DNA from: Olavius algarvensis Delta 4 endosymbiont
GTDB taxonomy: Bacteria > Desulfobacterota > Desulfobacteria > Desulfobacterales > CAJINA01
Direction: 5' to 3'
NCBI GenBank assembly: GCA_905176665.1
Contig: CAJINA010000189.1
Location: 1-64,000 of the forward strand
DNA length: 64,000 nucleotides
The position numbers were made by a program, and so were the translations under genes. The notes beneath the pieces are model-generated. The model searched no databases. It had not been told where the DNA came from and saw nothing but the letters and a program-made list of their open reading frames with translations. Shown here one piece after another: positions 25,738 through 34,195 of this stretch. Each line of letters begins with the position of its first letter. Position 1 is the stretch's first letter.

Positions 25738-26835
25738 TCACAGGCCGATGGTATTTTTGGGCAGCCGCCGCATTTCAGGGGCGACGAGGCTGCCCACATA
25801 CAGGTAATCCCGCGTTTCCGCTGCCCCCGTCGTCTTGGGATACACTCCGGACGGATCCTGCAGGTCCAACAGGACCTGCCCCTGTTGGTCGAGAGCAATG
25901 ATATGCCCGTAAGGAACCGCTTTGGGCCGTAAAAAGGCAGGCAGGCGTTGTATCATTTTCCGGACAAAGGGCTTGTCGGCCAGGTTGTCCAACAGGTCGT
26001 TCCGGGGTGCGATCAGTGCTACCCAATAGCGGCCGGCCATCCCGGTGGATAGGTTGTCCGGGAAACCAGGCAATGCTTCGACAAACGGTTCAGACTGACC
26101 CTGCCGCGGGCCGGTGAGCCAATAACGCAGCACCCGGTAACTGCCCGTCTCGGTGACCAGCACGGACGCCTGATCGTGGGCCACGGCGACACCATTGGCA
26201 AAATTCAGACCGGCCAGCAGGGTCCGAGCCCGTCCGTCGGCTGGATCGTACACCAACAGCCGCCCGTGTCCGCCGTGTTCCATAAGGTCCAACAGACTGG
26301 CTGCGTAGGTGCCCCCGCATTCCCGCGCACCATACTTGGTCGAAGCATCCGAAAAATAGATCAAACCGTTGGCGGCCACGTCAACATCATCTGCATATTT
26401 AATCGGAACGCCATCTGCCACGTTTGCCAGTTCCGTCACCTTGCCGTCGGTAGCAACCATCAGCAAACCCCGATAGGCATCGGCCACAACCAACCTGCCC
26501 CGGGCGTCAAAATCTATACCCAGAGGGCGGCCACCGGTATTGGCCCAGATTTCGGGATTGGAACCGTCGGCCCGCAGCCGTACGATGTGTCCCCCATGGG
26601 TCGCGGCATAAATCCGCCCCGTGCGGTCCAGGGCAATGTCTTCCGGACCATGGTGGTTGCCGATGGAAAGCGCCTGCAACCCGCTCAAGCGGGTGTTCTG
26701 TTCAAAGGCACCTGTATAGCCTGGATTGGACGGCGCCTGCCAGGCCACCGGCTCGATGGGTACCGGCCAAACCAGAAGATAAAGCGCGCCCAGGCAAATC
26801 AGGCCGGCACCGGCGAGAGCCGCATGTCTCAGCAT
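25738..26835 (-). CDS. SMP-30/strictosidine synthase-like beta-propeller protein
   Basis: About 365 residues from the ATG at 26835, selected because CAGGAG lies 9 bases before it; an ATG seven codons upstream lacks a site. An N-terminal hydrophobic segment (about 3-24) is a signal anchor, so the propeller is periplasmic. Segments H-G-P-E-D-I-A-L-D, G-R-P-L-G-I-D-F-D, Y-F-S-D-A-S-T-K and N-F-A-N-G-V-A are hallmarks of the strictosidine-synthase-like/APMAP lactonase family. A lactonase or esterase is likely; the substrate is unknown. First gene of a short minus-strand run. Confidence 0.85.
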   Translation of the reverse strand: MLRHAALAGAGLICLGALYLLVWPVPIEPVAWQAPSNPGYTGAFEQNTRLSGLQALSIGNHHGPEDIALDRTGRIYAATHGGHIVRLRADGSNPEIWANTGGRPLGIDFDARGRLVVADAYRGLLMVATDGKVTELANVADGVPIKYADDVDVAANGLIYFSDASTKYGARECGGTYAASLLDLMEHGGHGRLLVYDPADGRARTLLAGLNFANGVAVAHDQASVLVTETGSYRVLRYWLTGPRQGQSEPFVEALPGFPDNLSTGMAGRYWVALIAPRNDLLDNLADKPFVRKMIQRLPAFLRPKAVPYGHIIALDQQGQVLLDLQDPSGVYPKTTGAAETRDYLYVGSLVAPEMRRLPKNTIGL

Positions 26836-26936
26836 AGAGAGCTTCTCCTGATTCATTGAGAGGATTTCAACCTGAAATAGTTGTTGATTAGGATTGCCTG
26901 TTTAAAAGACCACAGGCAATTGGTTTGACAATAGCA

Positions 26937-27575
26937 CTAGCGGGCGACGAGTTCAACCAACTGCGCCGGTTCTTCCAACAAGTGGGTTGGGTTGTGGGCA
27001 ACCAATTCCTGGCGGCTACCGTAACCCCACAACACACCGGCTGAGTCCAGCCCGTTGTGGTGGGCAGCCACAAGGTCCACATCCCGATCTCCGATCATTA
27101 CCGAATTCTCAGGCAGGACGCCGGATTCACGCAACGCCTGCAATTGTTGCCATTTCCGAATTCCCACATCACCGCCGTCAACAAACTCAAAATAATCCCG
27201 GATGCGATGCAGTTGGAGGATGGCCTCGGCGAAATCAACTCGTTTGGACGTACACACCGCCAGACGAATGCCTTTCCGGGTGAGCAATTCCAGGACCGCC
27301 GCAATCCCCGGGTACAGGGTGTTGGCCGCGTATCCCCGGCGTGCGTAGTCTTCTCGGTATTTTGAAATCAGGGCCGCTAACCGGTCGGCATCCTCAAGGC
27401 CGGTAATCTGGCGAAACGCATCATCGAGCGGGGGGCCGATAAACACCTCCACGGCATCCGGAGACAAAGCCGGATACCCACCCGCTGCCAGGGCATAATT
27501 CGTTGCCTGCACGATCCCTTTTTTGGGATCACTTAGCGTGCCATCCAGGTTAAAAATCAATAATTCATACGGCAT
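26937..27575 (-). CDS. HAD-superfamily hydrolase-like protein with Asn at the nucleophile position
   Basis: 212 residues from the ATG at 27575. The Gph/PGPase-like layout is clear: N-terminal I-F-N-L-D-G-T-L-S-D, helical cap, C-T-S-K as motif II and G-D-R-D-V-D as motif IV. The nucleophilic Asp of D-x-D-G-T is Asn9 here (codon AAC read on the minus strand), while Asp11 remains. HAD phosphatases need that first Asp to form the phospho-enzyme, so the protein may be inactive, use another chemistry or depend on deamidation. Otherwise it would be called phosphoglycolate phosphatase-like. No ribosome site is obvious. Confidence 0.8.
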   Translation of the reverse strand: MPYELLIFNLDGTLSDPKKGIVQATNYALAAGGYPALSPDAVEVFIGPPLDDAFRQITGLEDADRLAALISKYREDYARRGYAANTLYPGIAAVLELLTRKGIRLAVCTSKRVDFAEAILQLHRIRDYFEFVDGGDVGIRKWQQLQALRESGVLPENSVMIGDRDVDLVAAHHNGLDSAGVLWGYGSRQELVAHNPTHLLEEPAQLVELVAR

Positions 27576-27717
27576 ACGGCATTCCGCCCATGGTCTGGTC
27601 AATTCAGCTGAGTCTTCATCTATCGATATGCTATAAACCGATATTCGAGAAAAAGTCCATATATTAAAGAATTTAGGCGCACGTCCGGATATCAGCTAAA
27701 AAATCTATTGGCGCAAA

Positions 27718-27752
27718 AAGTGACCATTGGTCACTTAGTAACCAGCGGTCAC
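27718..27752 (+). promoter_or_regulatory. Tandem palindromic operators before the TetR gene
   Basis: AAGTGACCA-T-TGGTCACTT at 27718-27736 is a perfect 19-base palindrome. A second, imperfect site of the same type (GTAACCAGCGGTCAC, 27738-27752) follows, with centres 18 bases apart. Both end just before the GGAGGAG ribosome site of the TetR gene, as expected for autoregulation. The half-sites match those of the mqn operator, with one base less between the halves. Confidence 0.6.
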
Positions 27753-27762
27753 GTGGAGGAGA

Positions 27763-28406
27763 ATGATGGGTATCGCCGAAAGACGTGTCAAGGATAAGGA
27801 GCGCAGGCGCCAGGCCATCTTGAAGGCGGCCAAAGGCCTCTTTTTCAAGCAGGGCTTTGCGGCTACGACCATGACCCAGATTGCGGCCGCGGCGGAACTG
27901 GGTAAAGGGACCTTGTACCTGTATTTTCAAAACAAGGAAGAGCTCTATATTTCCCTCCTGGTAGAAGGTATGCAGCTGTTAAACGATATCTTCGAGCGTA
28001 CCGTGGCAGGCTTGAACGGCTGGGAAGAAAAATTCACCGCCCTGGGATGGGCCTACTATCAATATTCACTGGACTACAGCGAGTTTTTTCAAATCAGCTT
28101 TCAATTTCAACACGGTGAACTGACCGCCAGCATTTCGGACGACCTGTATGATCACTGTTTCAAGAGGGGCTCAAGAGCCTCGGTACGCTGGCAGGTATTT
28201 TAGAGGAAGGCATGGCCGCCGGTGACATTGAAACACGCGATCCCATGGAGTTGACGGTCGTCTTGTGGGGCTCCCTGACGGGCCTCATCTTGCTGCATAT
28301 GGCCAAAGATCATCGCAAATTCATGCCGGTTCCCCTTAAAACACTGGTTGCCGACCTGCTGGAATTGAATCTAAACGCATTAAAGCAAAGCGGGTCGGCG
28401 CTATGA
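27763..28406 (+). pseudogene. TetR/AcrR regulator gene interrupted by a one-base frameshift
   Basis: The first frame (27763-28203) encodes an N-terminal HTH (T-M-T-Q-I-A...L-G-K-G-T-L-Y-L-Y-F-Q-N-K) and most of a ligand domain, then ends in a nonsense tail (SRASVRWQVF). Switching frame at the G run 28166-28169 restores a continuous TetR C-terminus (GLKSLGTLAGILEEGMAAGD... to 28406), which overlaps the RND start by ATGA. Adding one G (five instead of four) repairs the gene to about 213 residues. Either a real inactivating mutation or a sequencing error. GGAGG is best placed for the second ATG (27766). It would control the downstream exporter operon and itself. Confidence 0.75.
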
Positions 28407-30904
28407 ATCAGAAACAGCGGCAGCGCATCGAAACTCTTTTTGCCGCCATGGCCCGGCAGTTCTACCGCCACCGCTGCAAAACCCTGCTGACGACTTTCCT
28501 TTTAATCGGTACGCTGGCGGCCTTTATTCCCCGGACGGAGATCGACACCTCCGCCCCGGCCCTCTTGCGCGATAACGATCCGGCGCGGATTGCCTACAAT
28601 GATTTTAGAAACCAGTTCGACGAAAATGACCTGATCGTGATCGCCATCACCCCGCCCTTGGTTTTCCAGATTGGCTTTTTAAAGCGTTTGCGTTCATTCC
28701 ACCATGACCTGGAACAGGAAGTCCCGTATATCAAACGCATCACCAGCCTGATCAATGTGCGCGATACATATGGCCGCGACGATGAACTCGTTGTCGGTGA
28801 ACTCATGGAAACCTGGCCCCGGACGCCTGAAGATGTTGCCCATATAAAACAGCGTGCTTTGCGCAACCCTTTCTATACCAACAGCCTGCTGTCCGCTGAC
28901 GGTCGGGTCACGACGATCATACTCGAAACAGAAGCCACGCTCAGCGAAACAGGTGACGTGGACCTGCTGGCGGGCTTTGATGATCACAGCCGGCCGGCAG
29001 CGGCCGACCGCGGAGGACCGGCACCCGACAAGATTGCGCCGCGCTATTTCAGTGAAAAGGAAAATCGCGAGGTGGTCACGGCCATCGAACAGGTCATGCA
29101 GCGCTACCAGCACCCGAACTTCCGCCTTTCCTCTGCCGGCGAACCCATCGTGATGGATGTATACAACCGGGCCATGGAACGCGACATCGTGATGGTCATC
29201 GCCCTTTCCCTGTTGACGATCGCCGTGTTTCTGGCCCTGCTCTTTCGCCGGGTGTCAGGGGTGCTGCTGCCCGAGATGGTCATTATATCCGGGCTGCTCA
29301 CCACGGCCGGCCTGCTGGCGCTTTTCAAGGTCTCCATCAAGCTCACCACCATTGTCCTGCCGGGGTTTCTGCTGGCAGTGAGTGTCGGCTATGCCGTTCA
29401 TATCCTGTCTATTTTCTATGTCCGGTACCAAAACGGCCAGAACAAGGAGGATGCCATTGCCTATGCCGTGGGCCATTCAGGACTGGCCGTCGTCCTCACC
29501 GCAGTAACAACGGCCGCCAGTCTGTTCTCTTTTGCATTTGCCGAGTTGACCGCCATTGCCGATCTGGGTTTTTTCGGCGCGACCGGGGTATTGCTTGCCA
29601 TGGTGTACACCTTTATCATGCTGCCGGCCAGTATCGCCCTGATTCCGATCCGCCGGAAAGCCACCGATCGGGAAGCCAAGAAGGCGGTCGTTATGGACCG
29701 GATCCTGTTATCGTTTTCCAATGTGGCCACCCGGCATCCACGCAAAATTGTGTCCGGGACCCTGCTCCTTTTTGCGATTGCGATCTATTACACCTGCCAG
29801 GTGTCCTACTCGCACAATGTCCTCAACTGGATTGCCGACCATGAGCCGGTCAAGCGGGATGTGCCTTATATCGACCGGCAGTTGAAAGGCACCGTGATAC
29901 TGGAAATTCTGCTGGACACCAGAGAGGACAATGGGGTCCAGGACCCGGAATTCTTAGATGGCCTGGAAAAACTCACCCGGGAGCTGCAGCAGTACGCCAC
30001 GGCCCATCTCTACGTCGGCAAGGTGTTTTCGATCAACGATATCATCAAGGAAACCCACCGATCCCTGCACGCCAACGATCCCGGATTTTACCGTCTGCCC
30101 GCCGACCGCGGCACCATTGCCCAGGAACTGCTGTTGTTTGAAAACAGCGGTTCTGAAGACCTGGAACGCCTGGTCGACCGCAACTATCGCCTGGTGCGGG
30201 TGAGCGTGAAGGTCCCCTGGAGTGACGCCATGCATTTACGGGAACTGGTGGCTTTCGTACAATCAAAGGCCCACACCGACCTGCCCGGTGTCAAAACAGT
30301 GACCGTTACCGGCATTCCGGCCATCTTGTCCCGTTCCATCCCGGCCTCTTTACACAGCATGGCCAAGAGCTATCTAATCGCCTTCGTGGTCATCACTTTT
30401 TTGATGATCTATCACGTGGGCAACGTCAAGATCGGCCTGCTCAGCATGATTTCCAACCTGCTACCGATCTTCATGACCATTGGTCTGATGGGCTTTTTCG
30501 AGATCAAGATCGACATGAGTACGATCATGATCGGCAGCATTGCCATCGGTATAGTCGTCGATGACACCCTGCATTTCATGTACAATTTTCGCAAGTACTA
30601 CGAAGACAGCGGCGATGCGGCCTTCGCCATTCGTAAAACCATGCTGGGCACCGGCCGGGCCCTGCTGCTCACCTCGCTGATTCTCAGATCGGGGTTTTTC
30701 ATATTGATGACCGCTTCTCTTTCGCTGTTGATCGTTTTCGGCTTTCTCACCGGGCTGACCATCATCTTTGCCCTGCTGGCCGATTTCTTCGTCAACCCGG
30801 CGTTGATGGTCCTGGTGACCGGCCAGGCAACCGGTGTAGCGCAGCCGTCCGGAGAAGACGTACGCGCCCTGCCACAACCAGGTGCTAACAGGAGTGTTTT
30901 ATGA
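28403..30904 (+). CDS. RND/MMPL-family exporter
   Basis: 833 residues with RND topology: one N-terminal membrane segment (about 25-43), a large periplasmic loop (about 45-250), five segments (about 255-420), then the repeat half with another first segment near 450, a second loop and five C-terminal segments. Segments such as V-S-V-G-Y-A-V-H-I-L and G-I-V-V-D-D-T-L-H-F-M-Y-N-F are the sterol-sensing/MMPL-type signature. This subfamily is usually linked to lipid or hydrophobic substrate movement; the substrate is unknown. It overlaps the TetR tail and the next gene by ATGA each, so the operon is tightly coupled. Confidence 0.9.
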   Translation: MNQKQRQRIETLFAAMARQFYRHRCKTLLTTFLLIGTLAAFIPRTEIDTSAPALLRDNDPARIAYNDFRNQFDENDLIVIAITPPLVFQIGFLKRLRSFHHDLEQEVPYIKRITSLINVRDTYGRDDELVVGELMETWPRTPEDVAHIKQRALRNPFYTNSLLSADGRVTTIILETEATLSETGDVDLLAGFDDHSRPAAADRGGPAPDKIAPRYFSEKENREVVTAIEQVMQRYQHPNFRLSSAGEPIVMDVYNRAMERDIVMVIALSLLTIAVFLALLFRRVSGVLLPEMVIISGLLTTAGLLALFKVSIKLTTIVLPGFLLAVSVGYAVHILSIFYVRYQNGQNKEDAIAYAVGHSGLAVVLTAVTTAASLFSFAFAELTAIADLGFFGATGVLLAMVYTFIMLPASIALIPIRRKATDREAKKAVVMDRILLSFSNVATRHPRKIVSGTLLLFAIAIYYTCQVSYSHNVLNWIADHEPVKRDVPYIDRQLKGTVILEILLDTREDNGVQDPEFLDGLEKLTRELQQYATAHLYVGKVFSINDIIKETHRSLHANDPGFYRLPADRGTIAQELLLFENSGSEDLERLVDRNYRLVRVSVKVPWSDAMHLRELVAFVQSKAHTDLPGVKTVTVTGIPAILSRSIPASLHSMAKSYLIAFVVITFLMIYHVGNVKIGLLSMISNLLPIFMTIGLMGFFEIKIDMSTIMIGSIAIGIVVDDTLHFMYNFRKYYEDSGDAAFAIRKTMLGTGRALLLTSLILRSGFFILMTASLSLLIVFGFLTGLTIIFALLADFFVNPALMVLVTGQATGVAQPSGEDVRALPQPGANRSVL

Positions 30905-31746
30905 GACACCTTCGTCAAACCAGAATGTTCAATACGCTGCTCGGTATGCTGGTATGCGGCCTGCCGGGCCTGTTTGTCTGCAATCCGGCCACCGTCCGGG
31001 CTGAAGATCCCGAAGCGCGGGCCATCATGGAAAAAGTGGATGATCGTGATGACGGCGACAACCGTGCGGCCGACATGCAGATGCTGTTGATCGATAAAAA
31101 AGGCCGTCAACGCCTGCGCCAGATTCGGACTTTCAGCAAGGACAAAGGCGCCGATGTCCTGTCGTTGATGTTCTTTCTGCATCCGGCGGATGTGAAAGAT
31201 ACCGCCTTTTTAACCTATGACTACGATGATTCCACGAAAGATGACGACCAGTGGCTCTATCTGCCGGCCCTCCAGAAGACCAAACGCATCGCCACCAGCG
31301 ACAAGAGCGGCAGTTTCATGGGCTCCGACCTGAATTATGCGGATATGACCACGCTGGACCTCGAGGATTACGATTTCAGTTTCTACGCCAAGGGTCGGGA
31401 AAAAATGGTCAATGGTCACAAGACATGGGTCATCTGGGCGCTCCCACGCTCTGCCAAGGTGGTCAAGGAGACCGGGTACGATAAAGCCCTGCTCTTCGTC
31501 CGCCAGGACAATCACTTCGTGGTGCGGATTCTAGCATGGGTTTCCGGCGGCCGGCAGCTCAAACACTTCGATGTTAAAAAACTGGACAAAATCGACGGCA
31601 TCTGGGTGTCCACGGAGCTGCATGTAACCCGGAAAAAAGGCAAGCAGGTGGTTCACAAGACCATCCTGACCCTTGACAATGTGAAATTCAACCAGGCGCT
31701 GGACGAAGCAATGTTCAGTATCCGGAAAATGGAAAAGGGGTTGTAG
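30901..31746 (+). CDS. Outer-membrane lipoprotein-sorting-like (LolA-fold) protein
   Basis: 281 residues with a signal peptide (about 1-36, ending A-T-V-R-A). The mature protein shows the LolA/LppX-like half-barrel pattern: D-M-Q-M-L-L-I-D, F-L-T-Y-D-Y-D-D, D-D-Q-W-L-Y-L-P-A-L, S-D-L-N-Y-A-D-M and repeated strands to the C-terminus. Proteins of this kind lie beside RND/MMPL exporters and are thought to carry lipid through the periplasm. It overlaps the exporter gene by ATGA. Confidence 0.88.
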   Translation: MRHLRQTRMFNTLLGMLVCGLPGLFVCNPATVRAEDPEARAIMEKVDDRDDGDNRAADMQMLLIDKKGRQRLRQIRTFSKDKGADVLSLMFFLHPADVKDTAFLTYDYDDSTKDDDQWLYLPALQKTKRIATSDKSGSFMGSDLNYADMTTLDLEDYDFSFYAKGREKMVNGHKTWVIWALPRSAKVVKETGYDKALLFVRQDNHFVVRILAWVSGGRQLKHFDVKKLDKIDGIWVSTELHVTRKKGKQVVHKTILTLDNVKFNQALDEAMFSIRKMEKGL

Positions 31747-31753
31747 ATCCGCT

Positions 31754-33202
31754 GTGCGCCTTAAAGCCTTCATGATTGCCCTGTTGTTGGCGGCCGGTCT
31801 CCTGCCGTCATATCAAACGGCCCTGGCCGGGTCCCGCCGGGAAGTCCCGGTTGAAGAGCTGCTGGAAGGTTTCAAAGAGGAAACACCGGCTGCGGATACC
31901 GAAACGGTAACGGACCTTTTGGAAGGTTTTGACGATGAAGTTCCCGTTGATACGGCCCCGGCAATGGATCCGGGAAAATCACGCTTTGATTTTGACGGGT
32001 ATCTGCAATTGTGGTCGACCGTCAATTACGCCCACGCAGCGCCCCCGCCCGGCCGGACCGACTGGCGGGGTCTATCCAGTCTGCGGACAGAGGTTTTCGC
32101 GGAACTGAACGCGCGTCTCACCGATAATTGGCGGGCCTTGATCAGCGGAGCCGGATTTATCGACCTGGCGTATACCCTGAACGGGCGTGATCAATACACC
32201 GAGCAGGTACTAAATGCCTATGAAAAGGAACTGGAGCTGCGCGAAGCCTTTGTCCAGGGGAGTCTGACTAAAAACCTGGACCTCAAAGCCGGCCGCCAGA
32301 TCGCCGTCTGGGGAACATCGGATTACATCCGGATTAACGATGTCCTCAATCCGCTGGATTTGCGTGAGCCGGGCCTTACCGACCTGGAGGACCTGCGCCT
32401 GCCGGTCACCATGACCCGGGCCGATTACTATGTCGGTAGCTGGAGTGTGACCGGCATCGCGGTCCACGAAATCCGTTTCAACAAGCAGCCGGTCTATGGC
32501 CACGATTTCTATCCCTACCCAGCGCCCCTGCCGCCCGAAGCCATCCCCACCACCAGTTGGGACAATACGGAGTGGGCCCTGGCGGTCGCCGGCGTCTTCA
32601 GCCAATGGGACATCGCCTTTTATCACGCCAAGCTCTACAATGATCAACCCCACACGGTCCTCACCACGCCGGTTCCGATCCCGCGGGTCAGCCTGCAGCA
32701 CGCCCCGATCACCATGTATGGTTCGGCCGCACAGGTCGCACGCGGCAACTGGCTTTTCAAGGCCGAAGTGGCCTACTTTGACGACCTGCAGTTCTTCAAT
32801 GCTCCCGACGAGAGCTTTCGCCGTCTGGACGCTCTGGCCGGACTGGAGTATACCGGATTTCGCGAAACGATCATCAGCCTGGATATGGCCAACCGGCATC
32901 TCGACGACTGGACACCTGCCCTGGCCGCCGCCCCCGATTTCGCAATCGAGGATGACTTTCAGTCCGTCCTCGGCCTGTCCAAAGACTTTCTCGATGACAC
33001 CCTGGAAATAGCCGTTCTCGCGGCTACCTTCGGCACCACCGGTCAAAATGGGTCTTACCAACGGTACACCGCTGATTACGATATAAATGACGATATGGCG
33101 CTGCTGGTCGGCCTGATCGACTACCAGTCGGGGGACAAGGAAGAGTTGAAACAGATCGGAGACAACGACCGCATCTATTTTAGATTGCGATACAGTTTTT
33201 AG
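31754..33202 (+). CDS. DUF1302-type outer-membrane beta-barrel protein
   Basis: 482 residues from a GTG at 31754; an ATG at 31772 is the alternative. The signal peptide ends near T-A-L-A (25). Two short repeats follow, E-L-L-E-G-F-K-E-E and D-L-L-E-G-F-D-D-E. The rest alternates amphipathic strands and ends with the outer-membrane signature R-L-R-Y-S-F (terminal Phe). With the RND exporter and the LolA-like protein it forms a plausible inner membrane to outer membrane lipid route. It starts 7 bases after the preceding stop. Confidence 0.85.
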   Translation: MRLKAFMIALLLAAGLLPSYQTALAGSRREVPVEELLEGFKEETPAADTETVTDLLEGFDDEVPVDTAPAMDPGKSRFDFDGYLQLWSTVNYAHAAPPPGRTDWRGLSSLRTEVFAELNARLTDNWRALISGAGFIDLAYTLNGRDQYTEQVLNAYEKELELREAFVQGSLTKNLDLKAGRQIAVWGTSDYIRINDVLNPLDLREPGLTDLEDLRLPVTMTRADYYVGSWSVTGIAVHEIRFNKQPVYGHDFYPYPAPLPPEAIPTTSWDNTEWALAVAGVFSQWDIAFYHAKLYNDQPHTVLTTPVPIPRVSLQHAPITMYGSAAQVARGNWLFKAEVAYFDDLQFFNAPDESFRRLDALAGLEYTGFRETIISLDMANRHLDDWTPALAAAPDFAIEDDFQSVLGLSKDFLDDTLEIAVLAATFGTTGQNGSYQRYTADYDINDDMALLVGLIDYQSGDKEELKQIGDNDRIYFRLRYSF

Positions 33203-33314
33203 CGCTCATTGCAACCAAATATAATGGCCGTCCGGACAGGCAAGCTTTAAGCAGAAGGATAGTAAGCAAACAGGGTTTTCTTCAGCCTGACAGTCTTCAG
33301 TCTTGCAACCTGAT

Positions 33315-33965
33315 TTATTGTATCGGCATCCCACCCAGGCAGTTTTTCCCCGGCGCGTACCCTTTTTTGAACGCCTGCCAGTGGCTGGAAATGCGGAATC
33401 TGTTCTTACGGGACATTTTACGGGCATTGCGGCAGTCCGGCCGGTGAAAGCGGCGGGAACGTTTGTTCCCGAGGACCTGCCCGCCGGTGCGCCCCAACTG
33501 CATCCAGATGCCTTGCGAGGCGTTCATGGCCTTGATCTGAGCGGCCCGAAAATCGGCGGCGTAACGCAAGTTCGGGGATTTATAAAGATAATAGGCCCTT
33601 CCCGCGGCCAGTATGGCCCGGTTGAGCATGACCCCGCCTTCCGTGTGCACATACGCCAACAGGCGCCCGTAGTGGTCGGTTTTCTGCCGGTCAAATTCAA
33701 GACGCACGCGCTGCGCCCCAATTAAAGATGCGTTGTAGCGGGCAGCCTCCGCGCCAAAGGGTTCACCCGGCTTGTCGTGGTGGGCCACTTCAGGCGCATT
33801 TATGCCGATATAGCGTACAAAACGGTCATTGGCGAGCAGCAGGGTGTCGCCGTCGATAACCGCCTTGACACGCTGCCACTCGGCGGCGTGCAGAGCTGCC
33901 GGGATAAGGAGCGCAGTCAGGAAGACAGTGGCGACAGATAGTCGGGTAACAAGATAGTTTTTCAA
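33315..33965 (-). CDS. Exported thermonuclease (SNase) with degenerate Ada-like Zn domain
   Basis: 216 residues from a TTG at 33965; no better start is visible. Signal peptide about 1-28. The SNase domain (about 29-150) holds V-I-D-G-D-T, R-Y-I-G-I-N-A-P-E and H-Y-G-R-L-L-A-Y-V, giving the calcium-binding Asp and catalytic Arg and Glu. The C-terminal part (about 165-216) looks like the metal-binding domain of Ada (F-H-R-P-D-C...S...A...K-K-G-Y-A-P-G-K-N-C), but one Cys of the usual G-Y-x-P-C-x-x-C is Gly. An extracytoplasmic nuclease that digests DNA or RNA is likely. Confidence 0.83.
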   Translation of the reverse strand: MKNYLVTRLSVATVFLTALLIPAALHAAEWQRVKAVIDGDTLLLANDRFVRYIGINAPEVAHHDKPGEPFGAEAARYNASLIGAQRVRLEFDRQKTDHYGRLLAYVHTEGGVMLNRAILAAGRAYYLYKSPNLRYAADFRAAQIKAMNASQGIWMQLGRTGGQVLGNKRSRRFHRPDCRNARKMSRKNRFRISSHWQAFKKGYAPGKNCLGGMPIQ

Positions 33966-34109
33966 GGTGGATTTGTCTATTATTGCTTCTTGATGTGGGG
34001 CATTTCCATAGAGTGGTCGTCGTTCTATATGATACCCAAATTATAATGGTTACAGACAGTTATGCCGGACTTGATCCGACCGCTGGAAATCACCATCGGA
34101 ACCGTCTAT

Positions 34110-34129
34110 ATTCCGGCCTTGGCCGGAAT
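34110..34129. repeat. Perfect 9-bp hairpin, dispersed-repeat-like
   Basis: ATTCCGGCC (34110-34118) pairs with GGCCGGAAT (34121-34129) around two T bases, followed by GACGGGGG. It has the look of the widespread GGAATGAC-type short palindromes. It lies in the 230-base gap between the divergent nuclease end and the radical-SAM gene end. No gene is visible in this gap. Confidence 0.5.
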
Positions 34130-34195
34130 GACGGGGGTGGATAGTGGGCGTCAGAAAAAGCTTTCCGGTCTACTCAACTGGTGATTCTGCAAGCG

